A stretch of DNA of 64,000 bases, taken from Arthrobacter sp. H35-D1. GTDB lineage: Bacteria; Actinomycetota; Actinomycetes; Actinomycetales; Micrococcaceae. Of the stretch, positions 42,849 to 53,289 are shown piece by piece. Both the position numbers and the translations under genes were made by a program. Each line of letters starts with the position of its first letter. Within the stretch, counting starts at the first letter, position 1. The notes beneath the pieces are model-generated. The model did not search any database. It was not told the DNA's origin and saw nothing but the letters and a program-made list of their open reading frames with translations. The stretch lies in the NCBI RefSeq assembly GCF_030063185.1, contig NZ_JASISP010000010.1, positions 1 to 64,000 on the forward strand, written 5' to 3'.

Positions 42849-44567
42849 TCAAGCTCGGAAAGCGGCTCCGAAGACTGCCGGCATGCGCGCCCAGGACGGC
42901 TTGGCGGCAAACTCCGTCAGCAGCCTGCCCGTTGATTTCGCGCTGCGCGAGGTGACAAACCACGGTGGCTTGGGGAACAAGGCAAACTCTCCGTGGGCAA
43001 CAGAGCGCGGGAAGGGGCGGAACGGGCCCGTCACCACCGTCCGCTCGGGATCGCTGATAAGCAGCGCGTTGTGTACCACGCCAAGCCCGCTTTGCACGTC
43101 GTCCAGCGTGTGGCCGGGAAACGCTCCCCACGGGGCTGCAGCCGTCAGGAAGCCAACGCCCGTCCAAGCATTGACGGCAATGGTTCCATAGTGCAATTGT
43201 GCGATCGACCTACGGAACCCCTTGCCCATGGACTTGATGTCTTTCGGGTCGACAATAACATTGGCCCCAAGGGTTCCAAGGAAGTCTTGGTTCGCGGCTG
43301 AGATGGCAGCGTCCAGAAATGCCCGTCCTGTGCCAGCCAGTTCCATGACCCCGAGGACAGGGGAGAAGTACTCGGTGGTTTGCATTGTTTGCGCATTTTC
43401 CGCTGCCGTCAGCTCAATGAGCAAACGGCCCGCTCCGACTTTCTCGGCGTCCGGGTATGACTCGCAGGCCGCGGCAACCCTGTCGGCGCTGCCGGGGTAC
43501 CAAGGGGTGCGTTCGGGGGTGCGCGCCAAGGCGGCACGCAGCTCTTTCAGGAAGGCGTCCTTTTGTTTCCAGTCCCGGCTCATGAGCACTATTTGCCCGG
43601 CAATACAGTTGTAGCCGCCATTGTGAAGACGCATCGTGGCGATGTGCTCTGCCTGATAGCGCAAGTCCCGTGCCGTCCACTGGCCGGGAACCACGATGAT
43701 GGGAGAGACCCCGCCGAGTTCGCTGGTGATGGGCTTGTTCAGCAGTGGTGTGTTGGCGCCCTTGCGTGCCCGGCCTTCCGCGCCTGGACCGTAGACAACG
43801 GCGTCATGGGTCGCCGCGCTTCCCGTCATGTGGACATGGGAGATGCCGGGGTGGTGGGCCAGGTATCCGCCTTCCGCACCGCCGCCGTCGACTATCCGCA
43901 AGAGATTCGCTGCGATGAGAGGGGCCAATGCCACTTCGTACACAGCTTTCATCCTGGCCATCACGGGGTTGAGCTTGAGCAGCGTGAGCCGGTTGCTGGC
44001 GATGAGTTCATACAAGACGTCAAGGGGTGGAATGGAAGTGATGTTGCCCGCACCGAGCACCAGTCCCACCCCATGGGTCAGCGAGGGGCGGTGGGCCGAC
44101 AGTCCGGCATGCGAGCGCACTGTCGACGCAGCCACACCCGGTGGCATCCACACTTCGGCCTTGAACCCATGCAGCAGGATTGATTCATAGGCACTGTGCG
44201 GGAGCACGGGAACGCTGACCCGGCCACCAGGTGCCGTGCCGAACTTTACGCCCTCCAAGGGGCTCTTCTTCTGCGCCAGGGCACGCAGGCTGTGGGCCAG
44301 CATCGCACAGGCCGACAGCACCGGGTAGGGGCCGGAGATCCACTCTTCGCCGACGAGCTGCGAGTCCGGATCCAGGCCCTTGATGCTGCTTGCCGTGGCA
44401 ACCCAGCTTTCTGCGGATGCCGCCACGGCGTCGTGAACCCGGTCAAGCAGGGCGGCACGCCCAGTCAGTGACATTGCGGCCCAGGAGTTTTCTCCTTCGG
44501 CGAGCGCCGCCACTGCGCCGTCGAACATCTTTCGGTCCTGCTCAGTGGGGGCTGGTGTGACAGTCAT
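42849..44567 (-). CDS. Aldehyde dehydrogenase superfamily protein
   Basis: The 572-residue protein belongs to the NAD(P)-dependent aldehyde dehydrogenases. Visible are GLVLGAGNITSIPPLDVLYE, the segment SELGGVSPIIV and the nucleophile Cys in NGGYNCIAGQIVL, about residue 315. It is some 70 residues longer than typical enzymes and its middle is diverged. AGGGAGA precedes ATG 44,567. A 230-base gap with imperfect 16-bp repeats (42,640-42,710) separates it from the GMC gene. Together they suit oxidation of an alcohol substrate, controlled by the divergent PucR-type regulator. Confidence 0.85.
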   Translation of the reverse strand: MTVTPAPTEQDRKMFDGAVAALAEGENSWAAMSLTGRAALLDRVHDAVAASAESWVATASSIKGLDPDSQLVGEEWISGPYPVLSACAMLAHSLRALAQKKSPLEGVKFGTAPGGRVSVPVLPHSAYESILLHGFKAEVWMPPGVAASTVRSHAGLSAHRPSLTHGVGLVLGAGNITSIPPLDVLYELIASNRLTLLKLNPVMARMKAVYEVALAPLIAANLLRIVDGGGAEGGYLAHHPGISHVHMTGSAATHDAVVYGPGAEGRARKGANTPLLNKPITSELGGVSPIIVVPGQWTARDLRYQAEHIATMRLHNGGYNCIAGQIVLMSRDWKQKDAFLKELRAALARTPERTPWYPGSADRVAAACESYPDAEKVGAGRLLIELTAAENAQTMQTTEYFSPVLGVMELAGTGRAFLDAAISAANQDFLGTLGANVIVDPKDIKSMGKGFRRSIAQLHYGTIAVNAWTGVGFLTAAAPWGAFPGHTLDDVQSGLGVVHNALLISDPERTVVTGPFRPFPRSVAHGEFALFPKPPWFVTSRSAKSTGRLLTEFAAKPSWARMPAVFGAAFRA

Positions 44568-44683
44568 GAATCTCCCTTGATTAATGCCTCTGCCGATCAC
44601 ACGGCGATCGATGCCTGACACCGAGTGTATTCGGGTACAGGCCCCCGCACCATGGGCGTCAGCCGCCAATTGCCCGGCAAATG

Positions 44684-44699
44684 TTGTGCTGGGGCACAA
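44684..44699. promoter_or_regulatory. Candidate operator of the GMC/ALDH locus
   Basis: A perfect palindrome TTGTGC-TGGG-GCACAA lies 33 bases before the regulator start and 117 before the dehydrogenase start, in the shared promoter region. It is the best binding-site candidate for the PucR-type regulator. Inferred from position and symmetry only. Confidence 0.45.
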
Positions 44700-44731
44700 A
44701 AAGTGAAGGCGAAACGGCGTATCATTCACGC

Positions 44732-45967
44732 ATGACTGCTCACCAGCAAGAAACAGGGCCCGCAACAGCTGGCGCCGTCGAGTTGTTCGCCGATTTGCTC
44801 GGCGCCGTTGATGAGCTCAGCGGGGGCATAGTGGATGAGATTCTCAGTGGTGAGGAGGTTTATGCCGAGGCCACCCTGACACCTGACCAGCTCCTGAAGA
44901 TTGTTCGCGTCAATGTGCGCTCCCTGCTGGAAACTCTGGTGGGCGCCCCCGAGTCCTTGGACGCTGCGCGCATGGCGGGCAGGCTCAAGGCCGAATACGG
45001 GATTCCGATGGCGAGCCTGCTGCGGGCCTATCGAATCGCCGGGCTGACCCTGTGGGAGGAGATGATCTCCCGTTCGGCCGCATTGGGCAGTTCCGAGGCA
45101 CTGCTGCGGGTTTCATCGAACTTTTGGGGAATCATTGACGCGTTCTCCAGTGCGGCCGCCGAGACGTACCGTGAAGTGGTTGCCGACATTGACCGCCGTG
45201 ACCAGAGGGCACGTGGAGCCATGTTGTTGTCATTGCTCGAGGGCACTGCCGCCACACGAGAGGCGGAAGACCTGCTGCGCAGACTGGGGCTTCCCTTCCC
45301 CGCCACTTACCTTGTCGTTGCCGCGGAGTTCAACGGCACGGGTGCCGATCCGCTGCCATCGATTCGCAGCAGGCTGGGCGCTGCGGGAATCCCCTCCACG
45401 TGGACAACATGGACCGGTGAACATTTGGGTCTGGTGGGTTGCCCATCGCCGAACGAGGTTCCGGTGGCCGCAGGCATCATCGCGGCAGCAGCCACGTCCC
45501 GGGTGGGTGCAAGCAGGCCATTCGCCTCCGTTCAGTCTGCCAAGGACGCGGTCAGGCAGGCGCAGCTGGCCATGGAATGCGTTCCACCGCTGAGCGTTGG
45601 TTTTCACAGTTATGGTTCGGCTCCCATTGACACCTTGCTGGCGGCCCAGCCGAGCTACGCCAGCGAACTGCGCCTTGACGTGCTGGGCCCCCTCGCCGAC
45701 GCTGTCGATGCAGAACCCCTCCTTGACACGCTCGAAGCATGGTTTGCCGCCGACGGTTCGCCGGCACAGGCAGGAATCATGCTGCATTGCCACCGCAACA
45801 CCATCGGATACCGGCTGGGCCGCATTGCGGAGCTGACGGGAAGGAACGTGTCGCGGCCTGCGGACGCTGCCGAGCTGTATGTGGCGCTGCGTTCGATGCG
45901 CCTTGCCCCGGAATCCGGCACCTTCGGCAGCGCCAGGAACCTGCGCGCCGGGAACCTGCGCCGCTGA
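44732..45967 (+). CDS. PucR-type transcriptional regulator
   Basis: The 411-residue protein has an N-terminal helical sensor region, a central GGDEF-like fold region typical of CdaR/PucR proteins, and a C-terminal helix-turn-helix [19 protein letters not shown] (about 345-370). PucR proteins act on catabolic genes for purines, alcohols and sugars acids. It is divergent from the aldehyde dehydrogenase and GMC genes, which it probably controls. ATG 44,732 has only a weak ribosome-binding site; an upstream start at 44,681 is less likely. Confidence 0.85.
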   Translation: MTAHQQETGPATAGAVELFADLLGAVDELSGGIVDEILSGEEVYAEATLTPDQLLKIVRVNVRSLLETLVGAPESLDAARMAGRLKAEYGIPMASLLRAYRIAGLTLWEEMISRSAALGSSEALLRVSSNFWGIIDAFSSAAAETYREVVADIDRRDQRARGAMLLSLLEGTAATREAEDLLRRLGLPFPATYLVVAAEFNGTGADPLPSIRSRLGAAGIPSTWTTWTGEHLGLVGCPSPNEVPVAAGIIAAAATSRVGASRPFASVQSAKDAVRQAQLAMECVPPLSVGFHSYGSAPIDTLLAAQPSYASELRLDVLGPLADAVDAEPLLDTLEAWFAADGSPAQAGIMLHCHRNTIGYRLGRIAELTGRNVSRPADAAELYVALRSMRLAPESGTFGSARNLRAGNLRR

Positions 45968-46087
45968 AACTGCGGGCGAAACAGCGCAGGGACAAGAACC
46001 AGGAGCGGCTTGCGCTGCGGATCTCCAGTCCGCGGCGAGGTGCTGGCAAAATCTCTCCGGAGCAAGCTTGCGCGCTACATTTATTCC

Positions 46088-46858
46088 ATGGTTGAAAACA
46101 GTTCCCGCAATGCAGTAGTCACAGGCGCCAGCTCCGGCATTGGCGCCGCCACCGTCCGCGCACTGCGGGCCCACGGCTGGAATGTGGTGGCTGTCGCCCG
46201 CCGCGCGGACCGGCTGTTGGCCCTCGCCGCGGAAACCGGGGCCATTGCCTGCCCTGCAGACATTTCCAAGGACGACGACGTGGCCCGCCTCCGCAGCAAC
46301 GTCACCGACGCGTTTGCCCAGTTCGGCGGCGTCGACACCGTCATCAACATTGCCGGCGGGGCGCGCGGGGTGGACCCTGTGGGCAGCGCAAGTGTCCAGG
46401 ATTGGGAGTGGATGTACCAGGTCAACGTGCTCGGCACGCTGAAAGTCATCCAGGCATTCCTGCCGGAATTGCGCGCGCATGGCCGAGGCACCGTGCTTAA
46501 CCTGACCTCCACGGCCGGGCTCGTCGCCTATGAAGGCGGAGCCGGCTACAACGCGGCAAAATTCGGCCAGCATGCGCTGAACAACGCGCTGCGCCTGGAA
46601 GAGGCCGAGCACAATGTGCGCGTGATCGAGGTGGCGCCCGGACTTGTCCACACGGAGGAATTCATGCTGAACCGCCTCGGTGGGGACAAGGAAGCCGCAG
46701 CCAAGACGTACCAGGGCGTGGCCGAGCCACTGCTGCCGGAGGACGTGGCCGACGTGGTGCGCTACGCCGTCGAACTTCCCCAACACATCAACTTGGACCA
46801 AATTGTGGTCAGGCCCGTGGCACAGGCGGCCGCGCACAAACTGATCCGCAACCCCTAG
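46088..46858 (+). CDS. Short-chain dehydrogenase/reductase (YdfG-like)
   Basis: The 256-residue enzyme has a classical SDR Rossmann fold: TGASSGIGAAT for the cofactor, ARRADR after beta-2 (favouring NADP), NIAGG, Ser in LTSTAG and the catalytic YNAAK. The sequence around PGLVHTEEF resembles E. coli YdfG and Ser/3-hydroxy acid dehydrogenases. The substrate is not known. ATG 46,088 is chosen as the cofactor motif starts soon after; the frame is open further upstream. It is probably not part of the PucR locus since a 120-base gap lies between. Confidence 0.88.
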   Translation: MVENSSRNAVVTGASSGIGAATVRALRAHGWNVVAVARRADRLLALAAETGAIACPADISKDDDVARLRSNVTDAFAQFGGVDTVINIAGGARGVDPVGSASVQDWEWMYQVNVLGTLKVIQAFLPELRAHGRGTVLNLTSTAGLVAYEGGAGYNAAKFGQHALNNALRLEEAEHNVRVIEVAPGLVHTEEFMLNRLGGDKEAAAKTYQGVAEPLLPEDVADVVRYAVELPQHINLDQIVVRPVAQAAAHKLIRNP

Positions 46859-47165
46859 GAAAACCCCTGGTGATCGGTGCCGGACAGGTGGGGTGTGCCC
46901 AGCGCCGGCACGGACGACCTGGCCGCACGGCTGGCCGACGTCGAATCCGGTTTCCCCGATGAGGCGTGGGCCCGTGATCGGCGTGTGCGTTATCGCCTGG
47001 ATTCGGGCCCCGCACCCGAGCCGCCCCCGTGCTGGATGCCAGAAACTATCCGGTGCATGTGCGGGGCGCCGTCACCGGCCAGCCCGGATGCCGGACGCCT
47101 GGCCCGACGCTGACCGGCAGCCGAATGTGGCAGGTGGCTGCCGGGGCGCTAGACTTGTAGACAAA
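46859..47165. other. Spacer before the ileS leader
   Basis: The stretch is GC-rich with coding-like codon bias but no frame starts well or matches a family. A translation such as LDARNYPVHVRGAVTGQPG suggests remains of a lost gene. The ileS promoter must be near its right end. Confidence 0.35.
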
Positions 47166-47382
47166 GCGTTGAACCGGCCATCACCGGCGAGCTTCCGGAA
47201 GAACGCACCGCGCACAAGCATGAGGGCACGGTGCCAGTAGAACCGGCCGGGTAAGCCCGTCACAGCAGTCAATGAGCGGCCGGACCCGGCGTCGGAAGGC
47301 AAGGGGGACGGTTAGCGAGGTGGTACCGCGGCGCAAGCCGTCCTTGCATCCTGAAACGAACGCCCCCAACCAGGATGATGTG
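47166..47382 (+). promoter_or_regulatory. T-box riboswitch of ileS, translational type with short stem I
   Basis: The leader has a very short stem I (GCGTT 47,166-47,170 with AACGC 47,202-47,206) that exposes the isoleucine specifier ATC at 47,180-47,182. The T-box sequence GCGAGGTGGTACCGCGG is at 47,315-47,331. A sequestrator CATCCTG (47,347-47,353) pairs with CAGGATG (47,371-47,377), which holds the Shine-Dalgarno AGGA. Uncharged tRNA-Ile would pair with TGG(N)A, free the site and raise IleS. This design is known for ileS in Actinobacteria (Mycobacterium, Nocardia). Confidence 0.92.
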
Positions 47383-50300
47383 ATGACCCACTTCCCGAAG
47401 GCCTCCGCCGCCGCCGGCCTCCATGCCGAATCCAAGCACGTTCCCGCCTCCGTGAATTTTCCGAAGGTGGAAGAGCTCGTCCTGAAGTACTGGGATGAAG
47501 ACGGCACCTTCCAAGCCAGCATCGACGCGCGCGACGCCGGCCAGGACGGGTCCAACGAGTTCGTCTTCTACGACGGCCCTCCTTTCGCCAACGGACTGCC
47601 GCACTACGGGCACCTGCTCACCGGCTACGCCAAGGACTTGGTGGCCCGCTACCAGACACAGCGCGGTCGCCGGGTGGAGCGCCGTTTCGGCTGGGACACG
47701 CACGGTTTGCCCGCCGAACTGGAAGCCATGAAGCAGTTGGGCATGACGGACAAGGCCCAGATCGAGGCCATGGGCATCGACAAATTCAACGACGCCTGCC
47801 GCTCCTCCGTCATGAAGTACGCCGGCGAATGGCAGGAATATGTCACCCGCCAAGCCCGCTGGGTGGACTTCGAGAACGACTACAAGACACTTAACGTCGA
47901 GTACATGGAATCGGTGCTGTGGGCCTTCAAGCAGCTGCACACCAAGGGCCTGACCTACAACGGCTACCGCGTCCTGCCGTATTGCTGGAAGGATGAGACA
48001 CCGCTCTCCAACCACGAGCTGCGCATGGACGAGGACGTGTACAAGGACCGACAGGACCAGACTGTCACAGTCGCCTTCCCCATCCTGGCCGGCGAATCCA
48101 CGCTCTCGCAGGAGCTGGCCGGCGTGCAGGCGATCGCGTGGACCACCACGCCCTGGACCCTGCCCACCAACCAGGCCCTCGCCGTCGGACCCGACGTGAG
48201 CTACGCCGTGGTGCCCGTGGGTCCGGGTGGAACCAGCGCAACGGGGGAGCATTTCCTGCTCGCCTCGGATCTGGTGGGTGCCTACGCCAAGGACCTGGGG
48301 TACGACGACGGTGCTGCCGCGACTGCCGCCGTCACCGCCACCTACGCCGGTGCCGAGCTTGCGGGACTGAAGTACGAGCCGTTGTGGGACTACTTTGCCG
48401 ACGACGAAAAGTACGGCACTGCCAAGTCTTGGCAGTTCCTGCTCGCCGACTACGTGACCACCACCGACGGCACCGGCGTGGTCCACCAGGCCCCGGCCTA
48501 TGGTGAAGAGGACCAGAAAGTGTGCGAGCAACACGGGATCCCCGTGGTCCTGTCCGTGGACGAGGGCGCGAACTTCCTGCCGCTCTTTGAAGGCGGGCCG
48601 CTGAACGACATCGCCGGCGTGCAGGTCTTTGACGCCAACAAGACCATCACGAAGGTGCTGCGCGAGGCCGGGCGCCTGGTCCGCCAAGCCAGCTACGTGC
48701 ACAGCTACCCGCACTGCTGGCGCTGCCGCACACCGCTGATCTACCGCGCCATCTCTTCCTGGTATGTGGAAGTCACGGCGTTCAAGGACCGCATGGTGGA
48801 GCTGAACCAGGACATCAACTGGATCCCCGGCAACGTCAAGGACGGCCAGTTCGGCAAGTGGCTGGCCAATGCCCGCGACTGGTCCATCAGCCGCAACCGC
48901 TACTGGGGCAGCCCCATCCCCGTGTGGCAGTCCGACGACGAAGAATTCCCGCGCACCGACGTCTACGGCTCGCTTGCCGAGATGCAGGCCGACTTTGGCC
49001 GTCTGCCGGTGAACAAGGCGGGCGAAGTGGACCTGCACCGTCCGTTCATCGACGAGCTGACCCGGCCCAACCCGGACGACCCCCGCACGCCTGAGCAGGG
49101 ACAGTCCACCATGCGCCGCGTGGAGGACGTGCTGGACGTCTGGTTTGACTCCGGCTCCATGCCGTACGGCCAGGTCCACTACCCGTTCGAGAACGAGGAC
49201 TGGTTCAACACCCACAACCCGGCCGACTTCATCGTTGAGTACATCGGACAGACCCGCGGCTGGTTCTACATGCTGCACATCCTCTCCACCGCGCTCTTTG
49301 ACCGTCCGGCGTTCCGCAACGTCATCAGCCACGGCATCGTGCTCGGCTCCGATGGGCAAAAGATGTCCAAGTCCCTGCGCAACTACCCCGACGTCTCCGA
49401 GGTCCTGGACCGCGACGGCTCCGACGCCATGCGCTGGTTCCTCATGTCCAGCCCCATCCTGCGCGGCGGCAACCTGGTGGTGACCGAGCAGGGAATCCGC
49501 GACGGCGTCCGCCAGGTCATCCTGCCGCTGTGGAACGTGTACAGCTTCTTCACCCTGTACGCGAACACGGCCAACGGCGGCACCGGCTATGACGCGAAAC
49601 TGCGTTTTGACGGCTACACCGACCCCATGGACAAGTACTTGCTGGCCAACACCGGAGACCTGGTGCGCAAGCTGACGGGCATGCTTGACGGCTACGACGT
49701 TTCCGGCGCCTGCGAATCCCTGCGCGTGTACTTCGACATGCTCACCAACTGGTACGTGCGCCGCAGCCGCAACCGCTTTTTCGGCGAAAACGTGGACGCC
49801 TTCGACGCCTTGTACACGGCGCTGGAAACGGTGTGCCGCGTGGCAGCCCCGCTGCTGCCGCTTGTCACCGAGGAAATCTGGCGCGGCCTGACGGGCGGGC
49901 GCTCGGTGCACCTGACCGACTGGCCCAATGCCGAGCTGTTCGTCCCCAACGCAGCCCTCGTGGAGCAGATGGAGGCGATCCAGCAGATCTGCTCCACCGG
50001 ATCCAGCCTGCGCAAGGCCGCCAAGCTGCGCGTCCGCCTGCCCCTGCAGGAACTGACGGTGGTGGCGCCCAATGCCGCTGCGCTGAAGGACGGTGCGTCC
50101 ATGGTTGCCGAGGAACTGAACCTGCGTTCCGTGCGCTTCCTTGACGCCGCCGATGCCTCGCCGGAAGAGTTCGGCATCTCGCAAAAGCTCGTGGTCAACG
50201 CCCGAGCTGCGGGGCCGCGTCTGGGCAAGGACGTCCAGCTCGCCATCAAGGGATCCAAGTCCGGGGACTGGTCCGTCAACGACGGCACCGTGACGGCAGG

Positions 50301-50667
50301 CGGCCTGGAACTGCAGCCTTCCGAGTACATGCTGGAGACCGTTGTTGCCCAGAGCGACGACGGCGGCAACAGTGCGGTGGCCATGCTGCCGCACGGGGGC
50401 TTCGTGGTGCTCAACACCGAGCTGACCCCGGAACTCCTGGCCGAAGGCACGGCAAGGGACATGGTCCGGGCCATCCAGCAGGCGCGCAAGGACACCGGCC
50501 TGCAGGTCAGCGACCGCATCCGCACCATCGTCAGCGCCCCGCAAGAGGTGGTTGATGCCCTGCATGCCAACGCCGAGCTGGTGAAGGGCGAAACCCTGAC
50601 GTTGAAGCTTGAACTCATCCCCGGTGACGTTGAAACCACCATCACAGTTGAACGGAGCACCGTCTAA
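47383..50667 (+). CDS. ileS: Isoleucyl-tRNA synthetase
   Basis: The 1,094-residue class Ia enzyme charges tRNA-Ile and edits Val. Motifs: HIGH-type [11 protein letters not shown] (about 73), editing-domain [17 protein letters not shown] in [11 protein letters not shown] (about 660), and a long C-terminal anticodon region. This size is usual for the eukaryote-like IleS of Actinobacteria. ATG 47,383 lies five bases past the sequestered Shine-Dalgarno. The folC start follows at once (stop at 50,665-50,667, ATG at 50,668), so ileS-folC is an operon. Confidence 0.96.
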   Translation: MTHFPKASAAAGLHAESKHVPASVNFPKVEELVLKYWDEDGTFQASIDARDAGQDGSNEFVFYDGPPFANGLPHYGHLLTGYAKDLVARYQTQRGRRVERRFGWDTHGLPAELEAMKQLGMTDKAQIEAMGIDKFNDACRSSVMKYAGEWQEYVTRQARWVDFENDYKTLNVEYMESVLWAFKQLHTKGLTYNGYRVLPYCWKDETPLSNHELRMDEDVYKDRQDQTVTVAFPILAGESTLSQELAGVQAIAWTTTPWTLPTNQALAVGPDVSYAVVPVGPGGTSATGEHFLLASDLVGAYAKDLGYDDGAAATAAVTATYAGAELAGLKYEPLWDYFADDEKYGTAKSWQFLLADYVTTTDGTGVVHQAPAYGEEDQKVCEQHGIPVVLSVDEGANFLPLFEGGPLNDIAGVQVFDANKTITKVLREAGRLVRQASYVHSYPHCWRCRTPLIYRAISSWYVEVTAFKDRMVELNQDINWIPGNVKDGQFGKWLANARDWSISRNRYWGSPIPVWQSDDEEFPRTDVYGSLAEMQADFGRLPVNKAGEVDLHRPFIDELTRPNPDDPRTPEQGQSTMRRVEDVLDVWFDSGSMPYGQVHYPFENEDWFNTHNPADFIVEYIGQTRGWFYMLHILSTALFDRPAFRNVISHGIVLGSDGQKMSKSLRNYPDVSEVLDRDGSDAMRWFLMSSPILRGGNLVVTEQGIRDGVRQVILPLWNVYSFFTLYANTANGGTGYDAKLRFDGYTDPMDKYLLANTGDLVRKLTGMLDGYDVSGACESLRVYFDMLTNWYVRRSRNRFFGENVDAFDALYTALETVCRVAAPLLPLVTEEIWRGLTGGRSVHLTDWPNAELFVPNAALVEQMEAIQQICSTGSSLRKAAKLRVRLPLQELTVVAPNAAALKDGASMVAEELNLRSVRFLDAADASPEEFGISQKLVVNARAAGPRLGKDVQLAIKGSKSGDWSVNDGTVTAGGLELQPSEYMLETVVAQSDDGGNSAVAMLPHGGFVVLNTELTPELLAEGTARDMVRAIQQARKDTGLQVSDRIRTIVSAPQEVVDALHANAELVKGETLTLKLELIPGDVETTITVERSTV

Positions 50668-52050
50668 ATGAGCACCAATCACGATGAATTCTCGGTGGAA
50701 AGCGTCTATGCCGAACTCCTGGGACGAGCCCCGGAGAACAAGATGGAGCCGCGGCTTGCCCCGCTGTTCCGCGCCATGGATTTTCTGGGCGAGCCCAACA
50801 AGGCGTTCCCCATCATCCACATCACCGGAACCAACGGGAAAACCTCCACGGCCCGCATGATCGAAGCCGGACTGCTGGCCCACGATCTGCGCACCGGCCG
50901 CTACACCAGCCCGCACCTGACCCGCGTGACGGAACGCATCAGCATTGACGGGGCCCCCGTCAGCGACGAGACGTTCGTGCGGATCTGGGATGAAATCCGC
51001 CCCTACCTCGACATGGTCGACGCCGAACTCGTCTCTGCGGGCGAGGTGCGCCTGACCTACTTTGAGTGCCTGACCATCCTGGCTTTCGCCATTTTCGCCG
51101 ACGAGCCCGTGGACGTGGCGGTCATGGAAGTGGGACTGGGCGGCATCACCGACGCCACCAATGTGGGCGACGGCCAAGTTGCCGTCATCACCCCCATCTC
51201 CCTCGACCACACCGAGCTGCTCGGGGACACCACGGGACTCATTGCGCAGGAGAAGGCTGGCATCATCAAGGAAGGTGCGTTTGTGGTCAGTGCCGCGCAG
51301 CCCGCCGACGCCGCTCAGGTCATCCTGGACAAGGCCCGCTCGGTGAACGCGGACTTCCGCTTCGAAGGCGTGGAGTTCGGGGTGGAGTCGCGCACCATTG
51401 CCGTGGGCGGGCAAAGCCTTGACCTGCAGGGCCTGGCCGGGCGCTATCCCGGCATCCTGCTGCCACTGCACGGCGAACACCAGGCGCAGAATGCCGCCGT
51501 CGCCCTTGCCGCCCTGGAAGCGTTCCTTGGCGGCGGGGAAAAGGAACTCAACCTCGAATTGGTCCAGCAGGGTTTTGGGGCCGTCACCGCGCCTGGCCGC
51601 CTGGAAGTCATGCGCACCTCACCGACCATTGTGGTGGATGCCGCGCACAATCCTGCCGGAATCGCCGCAAGCGCCAAGTCGCTGCAAGAGTCCTTCGCGT
51701 TCAGCAAGCTGGTGGTTGTGCTGGGGGTCCTGGCGGAGAAGGACGCCGCGGAAATTCTGAACACCATCAAGGAATCCTATGGCGACGAAGCAGCCGAGAT
51801 CTGCCTGACCCAGTCAAACTCCCCGCGCGCCATTCCCGCCGCGGAACTGGCCGAACTGGCCGTTGACCTCGGCTGGGACGAAGCGGACGTCCACATTGCC
51901 GAGAGGCTCGACGACGCCATCGAATGGGCGGTTGAACGGGCCGAGTCCAACAACGACCTCGCCGGCGGAGTCCTCATCACCGGCTCCATCACGGTGGTGG
52001 GCGAAGCGCGCATCCTGCTTGGCCGCCCAGGCGAAAAGGCAGGTGCCTGA
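50668..52050 (+). CDS. folC: Folylpolyglutamate synthase / dihydrofolate synthase
   Basis: The 460-residue Mur-ligase-type enzyme adds glutamate to folates, and in bifunctional forms makes dihydrofolate. P-loop ITGTNGKTSTARM (about 53), the second motif EVGLGGITDATNV, and DHTELLGDT and VDAAHNP in the C-terminal domain are present. It starts directly after the ileS stop and is translationally linked to it. The DUF4233 gene starts one base after its stop. Confidence 0.93.
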   Translation: MSTNHDEFSVESVYAELLGRAPENKMEPRLAPLFRAMDFLGEPNKAFPIIHITGTNGKTSTARMIEAGLLAHDLRTGRYTSPHLTRVTERISIDGAPVSDETFVRIWDEIRPYLDMVDAELVSAGEVRLTYFECLTILAFAIFADEPVDVAVMEVGLGGITDATNVGDGQVAVITPISLDHTELLGDTTGLIAQEKAGIIKEGAFVVSAAQPADAAQVILDKARSVNADFRFEGVEFGVESRTIAVGGQSLDLQGLAGRYPGILLPLHGEHQAQNAAVALAALEAFLGGGEKELNLELVQQGFGAVTAPGRLEVMRTSPTIVVDAAHNPAGIAASAKSLQESFAFSKLVVVLGVLAEKDAAEILNTIKESYGDEAAEICLTQSNSPRAIPAAELAELAVDLGWDEADVHIAERLDDAIEWAVERAESNNDLAGGVLITGSITVVGEARILLGRPGEKAGA

Positions 52051-52051
52051 G

Positions 52052-52492
52052 ATGGCAAAGCTGACTCGTGCACAGCGCGAATGGAAGCCCAACACGCCCA
52101 AAAAGGTGCGGTCCACGAGGATGATGTTCGCCTCGGTCGTGTTGGTCCTGGAAGCTTTTGTGGCCCTCTTTGCCGGCCTGGCGCTCTTCGGCTTGAAGGA
52201 CAAGAACCCCCTCTTCCTGATCTTGGGCGTGGTGCTGGCAGTCCTGCTGGTCTCTGCGTGTGCGTTCCTGGCCAAAAAGTGGGGCCCGGCCTTTGGCTGG
52301 ATCCTGCAGCTGATCCTCATCGCCGGCGGCTTCTGGGAACCGTCCATGTTCGTTGTGGGCGTCCTCTTCGCCGTGGCCTGGTGGTACGCACTGTACGCAG
52401 GCGCCAGGATTGACCGTGAAAACGTGGCCCGGGCCCGGGTGCAGGCGCAATGGGATGCCGACCACCCCGACGAGGAACCCGCCGCAGAATAG
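52052..52492 (+). CDS. DUF4233 membrane protein
   Basis: The 146-residue protein has four membrane helices (about 27-47, 55-72, 78-95 and 100-118) and a Glu/Asp-rich tail. DUF4233 proteins sit between folC and ndk across Actinobacteria, with no known function. The ATG is one base past the folC stop, so translation is coupled. Confidence 0.85.
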   Translation: MAKLTRAQREWKPNTPKKVRSTRMMFASVVLVLEAFVALFAGLALFGLKDKNPLFLILGVVLAVLLVSACAFLAKKWGPAFGWILQLILIAGGFWEPSMFVVGVLFAVAWWYALYAGARIDRENVARARVQAQWDADHPDEEPAAE

Positions 52493-52555
52493 TTTCGCGC
52501 CCCGGCCAGTAAGCTGAATCTGAAAGTTCGTTACATCTAGTTGTTTGGAGTATCT

Positions 52556-52972
52556 GTGAGCATCGAGCGCACTCTTGTCCTGGTCAAGCCCGACGGCGTT
52601 GGCCGCAACCTTTCGGGGGCCGTGCTGGCCAGAATTGAAGCCAAGGGCTATGCCTTGGCCGAGTTGAAGAAAGTCAACGCCACGCGCGACCAGTTGGAAG
52701 CACACTACGCGGAGCATGCCGGCAAGCCGTTCTACGAGCCGCTGGTGGAGTTCATGCTGTCCGGCCCGGTGGTGGCAGCGATCTTCGAAGGCGAGCGCGT
52801 CATTGAAGGCTTCCGTTCCCTGGCCGGCACCACCGACCCCACCACCGCGGCCCCCGGCACCATCCGCGGAGACTTTGGCCGCGACTGGGGACTGAAGGTG
52901 CAGCAGAACCTTGTGCACGGCTCCGACTCGGTGGAGTCGGCCGAGCGCGAAATCGGTATTTGGTTCGCTTAA
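52556..52972 (+). CDS. ndk: Nucleoside-diphosphate kinase
   Basis: The 138-residue enzyme moves the gamma-phosphate between nucleoside di- and triphosphates. The phospho-His is in NLVHGSDSVESAE, the N-terminal ERTLVLVKPDGVGRN is diagnostic, and length is normal. GTG 52,556 with GGAG six bases upstream is the best start. It ends the ileS-folC operon with a strong terminator. Confidence 0.96.
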   Translation: MSIERTLVLVKPDGVGRNLSGAVLARIEAKGYALAELKKVNATRDQLEAHYAEHAGKPFYEPLVEFMLSGPVVAAIFEGERVIEGFRSLAGTTDPTTAAPGTIRGDFGRDWGLKVQQNLVHGSDSVESAEREIGIWFA

Positions 52973-52986
52973 GCACGCAGCGCAAT

Positions 52987-53031
52987 AAAAATGAGTGGGC
53001 ACCTTCCAAAGGGAAGGTGCCCACTCATTTT
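52987..53031 (+). terminator. Terminator after ndk
   Basis: A perfect stem of about 20 bases (AAAATGAGTGGGCACCTTCC / reverse complement) with a three-base loop and a T-rich tail begins 15 bases past the stop. Confidence 0.95.
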
Positions 53032-53044
53032 CATTGCCCCCGTC

Positions 53045-53287
53045 CCGACGCTCCTGCACTTTCCGGGGTGAAACGACCGACGCTCCTGCACCTTCCGGGG
53101 TGAAACCACCGACGCTCCAGCACTTTCGGGGGTGAAACACGGAACGCTCCTGCAGCAGCACGGGGACGACTCGACTACAGCCACCGATCGCGCCAGAGCG
53201 TTGAGGGAAAGTGCCCCGAAAGTGCTGGAGCGTTGGGATGTGCGCTGGGGGTGTGCGCTGGGGGTGTGCGCTGGGGGTGTGCGCTGG
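53045..53287. repeat. Repeat-rich spacer between ndk and vkor
   Basis: Three to four direct copies of a 32-bp unit (CCGACGCTCCTGCACTTTCC...) start at 53,045, 53,077, 53,109 and about 53,140. A diverged inverted copy lies at about 53,205-53,245. At 53,236-53,287 a 13-bp unit GTGCGCTGGGGGT is repeated four times. There are no unique spacers, so it is not a CRISPR array. It may derive from a dispersed intergenic repeat family. Confidence 0.85.
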
Positions 53288-53289
53288 GG

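Noticed and set aside
47269-51480. Minus-strand frame of 1,403 codons
   Set aside because: Antisense to ileS and folC. Long mirror frames are common in GC-rich genes because stop codons are rare in that frame.
53045-53160. CRISPR array
   Set aside because: The repeats are directly adjacent with a 32-bp period and have no unique spacers; no cas genes nearby.
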